From: Anastatus disparis
Lineage: Eukaryota > Arthropoda > Insecta > Hymenoptera > Eupelmidae
DNA length: 64,000 bases
Reading direction: 5' to 3'
Assembly (NCBI GenBank): GCA_017163975.1
Contig: JAFFSR010000035.1
Location: forward strand, 434,001 to 498,000
The notes beneath the pieces are model-generated. The model saw nothing but the letters and a program-made list of their open reading frames with translations. It did not search any database and had not been told where the DNA came from. Of this stretch, positions 12,532 to 25,042 are shown one piece after another. Each line of letters begins with the position of its first letter. The stretch's first letter is position 1. Position numbers and translations under genes: made by a program.

Positions 12532-13674
12532 TCTACGCAAAGATTACAGTAATCTTCCAGTAGAATATTGCTTAAAAGATTCTAGAATGATTCCATGAAG
12601 TTTTCGTTGGAAGATTGCGCGGAACGTTACGGGAGGTTTCCAGTGACGCCGATAAGGGGATGTTTGTTAAATGGAAGTTTTATCTCCAAGCGGTTAAAAG
12701 ATACTTCACTTACTATAAAAGCGAAAGGGTATCAGCACTTTGATGTGCACAGTCGAAGCGAATATTTAAATGCGATTTTATAACTAAATGTTTATGTATG
12801 CGTATATGTATTGATGTATAAGTGTAATGTGTTATTATATAATACATATACCATCCCCTCACAGCATTTCACATTTTCCAAAAATCTTCCAGGAAAATTT
12901 CACGAAAGATGAGAGATTACCCAAACCTTCCATTTTTATATTCTTCGAATCTCTCAAGAGTATTCCATGGATTATTTCAATGTAGGAAGAACTAAGGACA
13001 TATGAATATTACAGGAATATTTCACGGAAGATTCCTGAAATATTTCAAATCTTCCGTGCCAATATTCTGCGAATCTTCCATAAATATTACACGGAATATT
13101 TTACGATAGATTTCTAAAATCTTCCAGAAATATTTCATGGAATATTTCATGAAAAATTCTTTAAATCTTTCGTGCATATTCCATGAAAGATTCTTTAGAT
13201 CTTTCGTTTATATTACATGAAAGGTTTATAAAATCTACCGTTCCCATATTCCGGAAATTTTCAATGAATGTTCCAACGGAATATTTCATGAAATATTCCT
13301 GCAAGATTCCTGAAATATTTCAATAAAAGATCTGAGATGTCCTAGATTTTCCAATGAAATATTCTTAGAATCTTCCAGTAATATTCCATGGAATATTTCA
13401 ATGTAAGAAGAATCAAGGACATACGAATATTACAGGAATATTCCATGGAAGATTCCTAAAATATTTCAAATCTTCGCTGCCAATGTTCCAGGAAGCTTCC
13501 ATAAATATTTCATGCTGTGTGGGTTATTTATTATCATTTATACATTATTTAAATATAGATACTGCAAATAACCATAAATAACTGTAAATAAAATGAAGAA
13601 TACAATTATTAAAAATAATTCAAAATAATTTTGATTTTAGTTCTTTTTACAACAAACTTTTTTTAATGAATAAA

Positions 13675-13678
<4 letters not shown>

Positions 13679-13726
<48 letters not shown>
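13679..13726. repeat. (AT)n microsatellite
   Basis: AT run near the palindrome tip, much shorter in the right arm at about 14,697. Confidence 0.85.
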
Positions 13727-13727
<1 letters not shown>

Positions 13728-14869
13728 AACATTTTACACCAACTGGAAGAGCAAAAAAATCTCTGAGAATATATTCTGTCTGTTACTCAAAATGTGTAAA
13801 AAAATATTCAAGGATTTAGATTTGAAGGATCAAGAGCCATAGATCCTTGAAATTTAAAAATTTTCAAAATTTTTGGAGAAGTACCAACTTTATGATTTTT
13901 TTTCTGAAAATCTTGATGTTTTAGAGAGAAATTCATAAGAATTCTTCTTGTTCTAGATAAAGAGGAGAGTTAGCATTATTTTTTACAGAGCTAAATTTTG
14001 AAGTTTTCTATTGGTTCTTATATGTATTACATGGTAATTGAAATTACTCATTGTCTGCTACTTCAGAAATTGCTTTTTGAGGGCTTATTTCCTTCTATTT
14101 TTTATCAACTGAAAAATAAATTTTTGATTGTGTAAGAAAGAGCCACCAATAAGGAGTTATAACAGTATAAAATATATATTTTCATGTCTAATTTATTTTC
14201 AATATAAAAATTAATCATACATGATAATATATATTTTAAACTGTTTTAACTCCTTATTGATGGCTCTGACTTACATAATCGAAAATTCATTTTAAAGTTC
14301 ACGTGAAATAGAGGAAAATAAGCCCGCGAAAAGAAATTTCTGAAGTGGGGAGCAATGAGTAATTTCAATTACCATGTAATACATATAAGAACCAATAGAA
14401 AACTTCTAAATTCAGGTCTGTAAAGAATCATGCTAACTCTGCTTTTCATTAACAACAAGAAGTATTCTGATGAATTTCTCTTTAAAATATCAGGATTTTC
14501 AGGAAAAAAAATGATCAAGTTGGGACTTTTCCAAAAATTTTGAAAAATTTCGAAATTTCAAGTATCTATGGCTCTTGATCCTCCCAATCTAAATCCTTGA
14601 AAATTTTTTTATACATTTTGAGTAACAGGCAGGATATATTCCCAGAGTTTCAGAGATTTTCATTTTTCTGCTCTTCCAGTTGGTTTGAAATGTTCCATAT
14701 ATATATATTTATCCATTAAAAAAAGTTTGTTGTAGAAAAAACTAAAATCAAAATTATTTTGAATTATTTTTAATAATTGTATTCTTCAATTTATTTACAG
14801 TTATTTATGGTTATTTGCAGTATCTACATTTAAATAATGTATAAATGATAATAAACAACCCACACAGCA

Positions 14870-16800
14870 TGAAATATTTATGGAAGCTTCCTGGAACTTT
14901 AGGAATCTTCCATGGAATATTCCTGTAATATTCGTATGTCCTTGATTCTTCCTACATTGGAATATTCCATAAAATATTGCTGGAAAATTCTAAGAATATT
15001 TCATTGGAAGATCTAGGACATCTCAGATCTTTTATTAAAATATTTCAGGAATCTTGCAGGAATATTTCATGAAATATTCCGTTGGAACATTCATTGAAAA
15101 TTTCCGGAATATGGGAACGGTAGATTTGAAACATTTTATGAACCTTTCATGGAATATAAACCAAAGATCTAAAGAATCTTTCATGAAATATGCACCAAAG
15201 ATTTAAAGAATTTTTCATGAAATATTCCATGAAATATTTCTGGAAGAGTTTAGAAATCTATCGTAAAATATTCCGTTGAATATTTTGTGAAAGATTCGCA
15301 GAATATTGGCGCGGAAGATTTGGAATATTTCAGGAATCTTCCGTGAAATATTCCTGTAATATTCGTGTGTCCTTCATGCTTTCTACATTGGAATAATCCA
15401 TGGAATACTCTTGAGAGATTTCAAGAATATAAAAATGGAAGGTTTGGGTAATCTCTCATCTTTCATGAAATGTTCCTGGAAGATTTTTGGAAAATGTGAA
15501 ATGCTGTGAGGAGATGGTATATATATATATTATATAATAACACATTACACTCATACATTAATACATATACGCATACATAAACATTTAGTTATAAAATCGC
15601 ATTTAAATATTCGCTTCGACTGTGCACATCAAAGTGCTGATACCCTTTCGCTTTTATAGTAAGTGAGGTATCTTTCAGCCGCTTGGGATAAAACTCCCAT
15701 TTAACAAACATCCCCTTATCGGCGTCACTAGAAACCTCCCGTAACGTTCCGCGTAATCTTCCAACGAAAACTTCATGGAATCATTCTAGAATCTTTTAAG
15801 CAATATTCCACTGGAAGATTACTGTAATCTTTGCGTAGAATTTTTCGTAAAATATTTACGGAAAATTTATGTAATATTTCGCTGCACGATTTAAAAGTTT
15901 TAAGGAATCTTCCAGTGAAATGTTTCTGGAATCTTTCTAAAATCTTTAATGAAATATTCCACTGGAAGATTACTTAAATCTTTTTGTGGAATATTTCGTT
16001 GACTGTTTATGGAAGATTTATGTTATATTCCACTGTGCGATTTGAAAGTTTTTTAGAATCTTCCAGTGAAATGTTCATGGAATCTTTCTGAAATCTTTCA
16101 TAAAATATACCACTGGAAGGTTACTTAAATATTTCTGTGGAACATTTCGTGGAATATTTATGGAAGATTTATGTAATATTTCGGTGTACGATTTTAATGT
16201 TTATCGAAATCTTCCTGAAATCTTTCATGAAATATTTCATCGAAAGATTACTTTAATCTTCCTGTGAAATGTTTCGTCGAATATTTATAGAAGATTTATT
16301 TAATATTTCGCTGTACGATTTTAAAGTTTTTTGAAATCTTCCAGTAAAATGTTTATGAATTTTTTCTGAAATTTTTCATGAAATATTCCACTGGAAGATT
16401 ACTTAAATCCTTCTGTGGAATATTTAGTTGACTTGTTTTGAAAGATTTATGTAATTATCCGCTGTACGATTTTAAAGTTTATCGGAATCTTCCAGCGAAA
16501 TGTTTATGGAATCTTTCTGGAATCTTACATGAAATATTTTACTGGTATATTCATAAACATTACATGGAATATTTTATGAAATATTTCAGAAATCTTTCGT
16601 GAATATCACATGGAATATTTCGAAAAAGTTTTCGAACATTCCTGTGATATATTCCTGAAATATTCCTGGAAGCTTTCAATGGAAGATTCCAGTGGAATAT
16701 TCTGAAATATTCTGTGAAGAATTTCAATAATCTGCATGAAAGGTTACAGTAAAATATTCCAGTGGAATAATTCGAAATATTTTAGTGAAATCTTTCATGC
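14870..16800. repeat. Degenerate GAATATTTC repeat field (right)
   Basis: Mirror image of the left field, without the SINE insertions. Same short self-complementary words. Confidence 0.7.
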
Positions 16801-16958
16801 TATGTGAGAACCATTAATTATTTCTAGCCTAACGCTTTTTTATTGTTATTTACAATTTTCAATATTTTCTTATAATCATTTGTTTATTCGCAGCATTTTT
16901 CTACTTTTACAAAATAATTTTCATACAAGGTGATAAAATATTTTACTATAAGTCAATG

Positions 16959-17009
<51 letters not shown>

Positions 17010-17387
17010 TTAATTTCACAAAAAAATTTTAACATCAAAACTCATTCTCTAATGTAAAAAATAAAAAATTAAATTGGTATAATTTTGAAATTTTGATATG
17101 GAAATACTTTTTATAAATAACTTTTTAATAATTTTGAACAATGGTAAATTTTTTAAATAACTTGTGGTATTGAATGCTAATTAAATTTAGTTTTAACATG
17201 AAGTTAATTATTTAGGTTGGAAATGTATTCAATAAAATAATATAACTATTTATAAGTTATCACTTAATTTTTTGCACTCTTTATTCATAGTTGACAATTA
17301 TATTGAATATATGATTCTCATTTTAATAGTTTTAATATGATATTATGTGAATTTTATAAATATAACTTATTTAAGGAGATGTAAAAT

Positions 17388-17728
17388 GGACAGCACACTT
17401 CCACCCATAAATATTGATTATATTTCCATTGTATTTTAAAATTTTGAATAAATAGATGCATTAACATACAGTATGTATCACGAAGATTATTCAGTTAAAT
17501 TTTTACATAAATCTATTCATTAGTTATTGAGAAGTTTGAGTTCCAATATTATTTACTAAAATTTTTCCATTTGGAATCAGAAATTTAAATATCTTGAAAA
17601 GTAATGATTGGAATAATTTGAAAATTCAAATAAATAATCATCACGAGACATACTACAAGTTAATACATTCCTTTTATGGAAATTCAGCAATAGAATGGAA
17701 AGACAGTTAATTTTTTTATCTTTTTATT
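17388..17728. mobile_element. Old TTAA-flanked MITE, right-arm copy
   Basis: Mirror of 10,273-10,612, beginning at TTAAGGAGATGTAAAA. It was present before the palindrome formed, or was duplicated with it. Confidence 0.45.
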
Positions 17729-18486
17729 GTAAAATATAATCAAACTTTGACAACAAATTTAACATAATGAAATAATTGTACTTTCAATGACTTGTGTCAT
17801 ATTTAATACAAATTATAGAGTGATATTACAGAATATTATTTTTTTCCGCATTAATAATAAATGTTTCGCAAATAATAAGTAAATTTTCTTTTGAAATGTT
17901 TACTTTTTTAGGGGGAATTCTACTTCTATCTAGACAGTTCCTACATACAAATGCATAATTATAGACATAATCAGAAACATTTATTCATATTCTATATATT
18001 GTCCTATCTTTATAATTGACTATCAAAATAATTTAATATCTAATAAATAATTTTTTTAAATTGTATTTCATAAAATTTATGTTCAAACGATATTAAAAAA
18101 ATATTTTTATATCATGTAATTATAATTTTTCAAATGAGGTAATTTGATATTCTTTAAAAATTAATGTTTCTCTTATTAAAAATATTATTGCTTCAATGAA
18201 ATGAATTGCTAACAATTTTTATATAAATCACAATTCATTTAAATATAAACACGTGGAGGAATGAAAATGTAATTAAGGTTAAATGTATGTTATTTATAAA
18301 AAATTGTTAACAAGTAACTTTTTAAATAATATATTTTCATGAAAACTAATTTAAATACCTCATTCTCTGAATGATAACTAAATACAATTTTAATTTAATA
18401 AATTTAGTTATACAATTATAAATATATAATATTTATAGAACTGTTTATCAAATAAAATTATTATTTTTTTAATATATATATATATA

Positions 18487-18858
18487 TACTAGGGGGGGTT
18501 CCCCCCTGCTCGCTTCGCTCGCCAACCCCCCATTGTCAATATCAATTACCAAATCAATATCAATTTCCAAGAGAACGTTCTTAAATTAGATAACAATTAA
18601 TTAAATTAGCTAACAATTAACTACCTTTCAGCTATCTCTCAGCTAACTTTCAGCTAAATTTTATCTGAATTTCAGCCAACTTTTAGCTAAATTTTATCCG
18701 AATTTCAGCTATCTCTCAGCTAACTTTCAGCTAAATTTTATCTGAATTTCAGCTAACTTTTAGCTAACTCTCAGCTAAATTTTAGCTGAATTTCAGCTAA
18801 CTGAGGGCACATAAAATTCTTATATACGGCGGCGGCCGTATATAAGAATTTTATATAT
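18487..18858. mobile_element. Helentron-like non-autonomous element in an AT repeat
   Basis: This segment is missing from the left arm, where the AT run at 9,467 is continuous. It opens with CTAG plus a GGGGGGG/CCCCCC hairpin and a CGCTTCGCTCG motif, continues with about 250 bp of tandem 10-11-bp units (TTTCAGCTAACT), and closes with a perfect palindrome around CGGCGGCGGCCG (about 18,816-18,856). Hairpin ends, an internal minisatellite and AT-repeat targeting are typical of Helentron-associated elements. The assignment is an inference; no target duplication is seen. Confidence 0.5.
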
Positions 18859-20652
18859 CTTTATTATATATATATATATATATATATATTAAAATAATAA
18901 TTATTACAATAGATTGTAGTTAAATGAAAATGTTTATTTTAATAATTATAGCGTTGAAATTTATTTTGATGAAAATGTTATTTGATTGACATTTACAGTA
19001 TTATTTCAACTATTTTTGAAAAGTTACTTGTCATCAATAAAAAAATATTTAATTTTTCAAATTAATAATCTATTAATATCAAGAATTTTCTAAAAATTAT
19101 AATATTTATGATATGCAAACCTTACTTGTGATACATACATTTTGTAATATTTGTATCTCATTAAAGTATATTAGATGCAAAAAGGATTGTTAAGTAATTG
19201 CAAATAGTTATTTTTTTATTCTGAAATATTCGAATTTGAAATTAACTAAAATGTTGTATTTTAATCTTATGATTTTTTCTATTTTAATTTCGTATTTCAT
19301 ATTTATAAAATACATTTGTGAAGATATTTTTATTAGAAATCAACACGAATTTCTTTTAAGCATGTTTCACTCATAAATTAATTTCATAATTCAAATTCAT
19401 GGTCATATATTGAGGCCTGGAAATTATAGTTGTAACTCAGTACCTAGTTCTCAGTTTATTTACATCAAACATCGTACTATCTTTGTTTTTCTAATGGAAG
19501 TAGAGTGAGAAATAGTCATTTGAAATAAATTATACGCTTTTTTACTTTAAGCACATGTGTACATATATTTTTATATTATGTTTCATCAAATTATTTTCAA
19601 TTTTATTTAGTACTCAAAATTCAATTAATTAATTCTTATTTACTTAAAATTAGTCATTTATACATAATAATATAATAAAAGAAAATTCAACTAAGCGACG
19701 TTAGGAACGAAAAACTTCAATATAATTAATACTTGTTAACGTAAAACCCAATAAATTGTGTAACGATTTTCAACAGTTGATAAATATAATGTAAATCATA
19801 TAATATATATATATATATATCAATTTTAAATTTCTAATCATTAATTTAAAACTCAAAAGTAACTATTTTAAAACGGAATATGGAAGATAAACATGTATCG
19901 TTTTAATCCTTGAATATCACGAATTTAAATATTCATTATTAGTAATTTTAAAGAATTATATATTATATAAATAATTCTATATTTAATAATTTTCAATTTT
20001 AGTAACAGAAAAAGCCGCACGAGAAGAGATTATCAATTACACTTTCTGCGAAATATTGTCCTTGAATCGAGTAGGTGAAAGATCGGTCTTAATACCAAAA
20101 AAAAAGGCAGTAAGCATCGCAAATTTATGCTCTTACTTCATTATATAATAGTACCAACATTGTTCCCTAAAATTCAAGCTATAGTACTAATTGAAATTAT
20201 ATCGTCACTCTTTTTTTAAGTACCTTAATACATAAATTAGATATACTTGATTTAGAACCTATTTTAACAATACTTTCTTTTCTCCGTGCAGTTGTTAGTT
20301 CTAGTAAACGTCAAATACTGTTCTCGATTATTTCATGGTTCGTGATTGAAACACGTGATTAAAAAGAAAAAATTCCTATTATATTTTTTCATTGATTCAA
20401 ATGCAATTTAGTAGAACAAATTCTTAATTTATCATGATATAATTTGTATTTAAACAATTTTTATGCACATTGTAACTTTAATTAATCTTTTTTATAAAAA
20501 TAGAAAAATTTAATTTAGTACAAAACTACAATATCACAATTCATAAGTGGCATCGATTCTTTTTTATTTTAAAATTGGCTCATTTATACATAATAATATA
20601 ATATATGAAAATTCAACCGAGTGACGTTAGGAGCGAGGTATTTTTTGCTAGT

Positions 20653-22840
20653 TGATATATATTAATATGAAATTAATTCATACGCATTGTCAGTGATATA
20701 CGATTAAACTGATGTCAGTATTGGATATAGTGATATACCATATTTTTTGAGGTTGTACATCCATCCATAACAATCTTCGAAATTATTTTCACTTTAATTA
20801 CAATAAATGTATACTAAAAACATGGAAATGCACTTTCTTAAACAATTATAAGATTTTTTTGACTTATAATTGATACGATGATTTCATAAATAGACACATA
20901 AAGTTAATTTATTTATTTTCAACTTTTATCCCACTTCGCAGTAACACAGATTTGATAATTCCGAAATTGAGTGATTAATTCTATATAAAAACTAGCTCGC
21001 CACAGCGGCCCAAAGGGCCGCTGTAGCTCGCACCTCGGTCTTTTCAGAGCTTCGCTTCGCTCAGCTCTGAAATGCCCTCAGGCCTTGCATCGCTTCGCAA
21101 TGCAAGGCATGCAAAAAGCTCCGCTTCTTGCATATAAGGCACGACCGAAAACGCTCGCGCTTCGCGCTCGCTATTTTATATTCAAAGAATATTAGAGCAA
21201 ATCATTTACAACCGCGAAAGCATTAAAAGTTAATCTTATTTCTTTTTTTCATTGAATTTTTTACCGCATATTTCAACAGAAGGTTTGAATTTATTGTATT
21301 TATTTAAAAAATCAAATCTATAATTATTTAATATTTTCTTGTGAATTAAGTTGATTGATTTCGAAAAAATTTATGTTATGTGAAAAAGACATATTTTTAT
21401 TAATGTATATTTTTTTAAATTTTGGATAGGATAATCTATCAAAAGTTATAAGAAAAAAAAATTATTTTATAGTTTAGTAGCTTAAAAGTAAAGTTTTGTA
21501 TAAAGTTTTTATTTGATCTGAATCATTTCGATGGGGGATAATTTAAAACAATAATACAAATAAATGTTGGCAGTTTAAAAAAAAATAGTTCGAGCTGTTT
21601 TAAAACAGTTATCCCTTCAGAGGTAAAATAAATGATTTTTTGGAAATAACTTGAAAAAAACGAATTTTCAAAAAAACTATATAAAATAAAATTTATAGAA
21701 AAAAATAAGATACATCTTTTTAATATTATACATATTTTTTTTTAAATAATATTTATCAATTTATCATTAAAAAGCCTTTAATTTCAACAATTTTCATGAA
21801 TAATTTGAAAAATATTATTTTTAGAGAAAAATGTATAATTTAAAAAAGATTTATTTTTTTATATTCTATAACTTTTATTAAATATACTTTTAAAAAAAAA
21901 TCGTATTTTTCAAGTTATTACCAAAAATCCATTTTTTGACCATTTAAAAGGCGCTTATTTAAAAACGCTTCCAACGATTTTTTCCAAAATAGGAACGTTT
22001 ACTTGTATTATTATTTGAAACAATTTCCCGTTTGAATCATTCAGATCGGATAAAAACTCGTCGAGAAAATTCATAAACTTGATTTCTCACACACATACAT
22101 CCATACATACATTTTAAGTAAGCCTCGTAATAGTCTTATTTTGCTATAAAAATAAGTTTTTTATCATAAAATAACATATTTTGAAGGGTTACATTTTTCG
22201 CGATGTCGAAAATATAAGGCACTTCCGAATAGCGGTCGTGCCTAAAAAGTGAATTAACTAATTTTAATACAACTTGCGTAGTATCATTTTGCAAATTATT
22301 TTTAAATAATTGCAAGTTTAAAACTTAAGAAATTCATCTAAAAATCACATTTTTCATTATTTTTAATTACATTTTTATTTTTTCTAAGGGATGGCCAAGG
22401 ATGTCCACTCTCAAAATTTTTAGGCTATATTTATACATATATTACCTGCTTCGATGAGTTTTTTGGACATGGGATCATGGTTTGAAACCTTGAAAAGTGT
22501 TATTTCAATGTTTTAAATGACTTTAGCTTAACAGATGGTTACGTTAGCACTTATGAATTAGTTTTTTCTCAAAATTTAGAATATTTTGAATAAAAAAGTT
22601 TCTCAGTAATATATTCCTAAAACGCAACTCAACTGAGTAATTTAAGCCTAAAATTAGTCAAAAATGTCAAAAATATGGTTTTAGCTCAACTTTAAAGCTT
22701 TGTAGCTCTGAAAATATGTACTGAAGAGATCTATAAACATTCTGAGTGGTCCGTAATATGGAAAAGAACCATTATACTAATATTTAGCGACAAAAAATTT
22801 TCCATCCTTCGATTTGGCAGAGAATGGGCGATATATATAT
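20653..22840. other. AT-rich gap without genes
   Basis: I see no coding potential. It holds the GC hairpin cluster at 20,993-21,172, a small hairpin GGCACTTCCGAATAGCGG...GTGCC near 22,218-22,247, and a CATACATACATA stretch near 22,100. Confidence 0.6.
20993..21172. repeat. Cluster of five GC-rich hairpins
   Basis: After an ACTAG start come five adjacent perfect or near-perfect stem-loops: CAGCGGCCC-AAA-GGGCCGCTG (21,003-21,023), CAGAGC..GCTCTG (21,045-21,070), GGCCTTGC..GCAAGGC (21,081-21,108), ATGCAA..TTGCAT (21,109-21,132) and one around CGCGCTTCGCGC (21,152-21,172). Several loops are CTTCG. The GC content is unlike the surroundings. The CTAG plus GC-hairpin opening recurs at 18,487 and 24,467. 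Confidence 0.65.
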
Positions 22841-23205
22841 ATATATGTGTGTGTGTGTATATATATATAAAGTTAAGTATGTATTGCACGAGTTAAGTAT
22901 ACACGTACAAGTAGACATGAACGTGTATGTGCATGCATGCGGATCGACATGAAATATCCTATATATATAAAAAAACTTCTGCTTATGAGTCCGTGCAAGT
23001 TGACATGAAATATTCCATATATATATGTAAACCTGTGTATGCGTGCGTGCGAGTTGACATTAAAAGTTTTTTTTATATGAACGTGTGTGTGCAGATATGC
23101 GAATTGACATGTAATGTCCCATACATATATAAGCTAAAGGTGTGGGAATGGGTGCGTGCGAGTTGATATGCAATATTCCATATATATATATATATATATA
23201 TACTG
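22840..23205 (+). repeat. About 60-bp minisatellite, block 1
   Basis: Units contain GTGCGTGCGAGTTGACATG followed by AAATxTCC and an AT run. About five degenerate units occur here. The same unit recurs at 24,290-24,440 and 29,900-30,040. The 79-codon frame at 22,927 is this repeat and not a gene. Confidence 0.75.
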
Positions 23206-24268
23206 TACGGCTCAACTGTCTAACTCAACTTTCTAACTCAACTTCAAACTGCGATATTTCGGAAACGGCTTATTGAATTTAAAAAATCTGGACGGCGTTT
23301 GAAAGATCAAACAAAATACTATTTTTTGTGTCCTGCTAAATATTTTTATCTCTCTTTTTAACTCTATTTCTTATAATAGAAAAATTTTTTATTTCAACGA
23401 ATTTTTAAATATTAGTCAATCAAATGTAACTTTTTAAAGAATTAATAAAATTAAAAAATTCTAAAGCTAAAAATGCGCGAAAATGGAAAGTACAAGAAAA
23501 TCAGTTTTAGATATGATAATATTTTCCAATGTGGCGAGTCAATTTTTGTTTACATTAGCAAGATACAAAAAGATAGTATTTTGTCTAATCTTTTAAACGC
23601 CGTCCGGAGTTTTGAAATTTATCGAGTCATTTCCGAAATATCGCAGTTTAAAGTTGAGGTTCTAGAAAAAAATTTTTTTTACGAACTTTTGAACGGTATT
23701 GTATACTTTTAACCAAATTATCACAAATTTCATCACAATTATTATAAAGGATAGTGTCCTTTTTTTTGAATAAATTAAAGTTCTTTACAAATTTGATTCT
23801 TCGTATGTATATACGAACTACAGATTTGAACACATGCTGAAATGTAAACAAAAATAGACTCGTGATATTGGAAAATATTCTCATATTTAAAACTGATTTT
23901 ATTGTACATTCCATTTTTGCGCATTTTTAGCTACATGCAGGAAATAGATACAAAATTATCATTAAATATAAAGGTTCAGGAAATTTACTTTACTTTTTAG
24001 TCGCGTTCGAATTTTTTAATTTTATTAATTCTTTAAAAAGTTACATATGATTGATTAATATTTAAAAATTCGTAAAAATAAAAAATTTTTTAATCATTAA
24101 AAATAGAGTAAAAAAAACTATAAAAATATTTGGCAGGACATAAAAAAATAGTATTTTGTCATTTCCGATGCCGTCTGGATTTTTCAAATTCATTGAGCCG
24201 TTTCCGAAATATCGCAGTTTGAAAATGAGTTAAAAAAAAAAATTTTACGAACTTTTGAGTGGTACTGT
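23206..24268. mobile_element. Foldback element of about 1.06 kb
   Basis: Ends near ACTGTACGGCTCAA on the left and the inverse of TACAGTACCACTCAA on the right. Arms match outside-in (CTGCGATATTTCGGAAACGG with its mirror near 24,205; GGCGTTTGAAAGATCAAAC with weaker mirrors). A second inner pair matches 23,470-23,600 to 23,790-23,930. The frames of 79 and 88 codons inside are the two strands of this inverted repeat. It interrupts the 60-bp minisatellite. Confidence 0.65.
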
Positions 24269-24432
24269 ATGTATATATATCTGTGTGTGCGTGCGTGCTA
24301 ATTAACATGAAATGTCCTATTTATATAAATCTAAGGGCACACGAATGACTGTGTGCGAGTTGTTATGGCATGTCCCATATATATAAAAAAACCTATATCT
24401 ATGAGTACACGCGAGTTGACATGAAATATCCC

Positions 24433-24465
<33 letters not shown>
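24269..24465 (+). repeat. About 60-bp minisatellite, block 2, with AT run
   Basis: Continuation of block 1 beyond the foldback, ending in an (AT)n run at 24,437-24,465. Confidence 0.7.
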
Positions 24466-24468
<3 letters not shown>

Positions 24469-24540
24469 TAGGGGGGCGGGGGTACCCCCCTGCTCGCTCC
24501 GCTGGCCAACCCCCGTAAAGATGAGGTGATTTATGATGGA
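24466..24540. repeat. CTAG plus GC hairpin, Helentron-like end
   Basis: CACTAGGGGGGCGGGGG with a CCCCCC partner and CTGCTCGCTCCGCTGGCC closely matches the start of the element at 18,487, again directly after an AT run. The far end of this copy is not identified. Confidence 0.5.
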
Positions 24541-24703
24541 CCCCCTGTTGTCATATTTCATGTATATCTTATTAATCATAAATTCACATTATATTATTTT
24601 AAATAATATTTTTTTCTATATATATATACAAAAAAAATTAATAATTAACTTTTTAATTCTTAAAATTATTTTATTATAAATATTTTTTGCATATGTATGT
24701 TGT

Positions 24704-24947
24704 ATCAACGAAGATAGATGCTTATAGAAGCGTACTATAAATGGGCGGACAGGGGCTCAAAATCTAAAGCTTATGTCCTCCAGCCGCGTGGTGGCGCTAC
24801 TAAAATGCCATGTATTTCTATATCTATATATACCGATGTTTTCATATATATAGATATACACGTAATGTTAAATGTCCTCCAAAAGCTGGGCCCCCAAAGT
24901 TAACCCAGAAGTACGCTTCTATAAGCGTCTATCTTCGTTGGTTATAT
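24704..24947. mobile_element. Foldback MITE (about 243 bp)
   Basis: Ends CAACGAAGATAGA and its reverse complement, with about 31-bp inverted repeats continuing to GAAGCGTAC. The interior is unrelated and contains GGTGGCGCTACT. Target duplication is not clear. Confidence 0.75.
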
Positions 24948-25042
24948 ATTGCTTATATGTTATACATTAATTAAAAATATTATGTTAAATATTTTTAATA
25001 TCTAATACTTATTTAATCTACTTAATAATATACTTAATTTCC

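Larger units (their letters stand above)
11190..13530. repeat. Degenerate GAATATTTC/GGAAGATTCC repeat field (left)
   Basis: Over about 2.3 kb the sequence is built from short degenerate units such as GGAATATTTCATGAAAGATTCC-like words, many self-complementary (GGAATATTCC). Spacing is irregular, about 30-45 bp per cluster. It is interrupted by the two SINEs and by a non-repetitive island at 12,600-12,870 (mirrored at 15,520-15,790). The mirrored field is at 14,870-16,800. The 62-codon frame at 12,595-12,783 lies in the island and has no recognisable domain. Confidence 0.7.
6150..14187 (+). repeat. Left arm of giant 14.5-kb palindrome
   Basis: The arm starts ACTAGCAAAAAATACCTCGC and its reverse complement closes the right arm at 20,652. 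Matching landmarks run along its full length, for example 7,500 with 20,210, 10,000 with 18,000, 11,160 with 16,850 and 13,520 with 14,880. The tip is at about 14,187-14,218. The end motif recurs in weaker form at 7,970 (CTAACGTCGCTTAGTTGAAT), mirrored at 19,690, so a related element may be nested inside. No protein gene is seen. Arms differ by point changes and several clean indels. Confidence 0.85.
14218..20652 (-). repeat. Right arm of giant palindrome
   Basis: Reverse complement of 6,150-14,187 with base changes and indels. It lacks the minisatellite element, solo LTR 1 and both SINEs, so it serves as an internal empty-site reference for each. It ends GGTATTTTTTGCTAGT at 20,652. No gene is seen. 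The insertion private to this arm is the Helentron-like segment at 18,487-18,858; a short stretch near 19,440-19,500 is also not matched on the left. Confidence 0.85.

Noticed and set aside
12595..12783. A 62-codon frame in the non-repetitive island of the palindrome
   Set aside because: The mirror copy has changes through it and nothing suggests a conserved protein; kept only as a note on the island.
6150..20652. The giant palindrome as an assembly foldback artefact
   Set aside because: Arms differ by many substitutions and by clean private insertions with target duplications, which a mirror artefact would not show.
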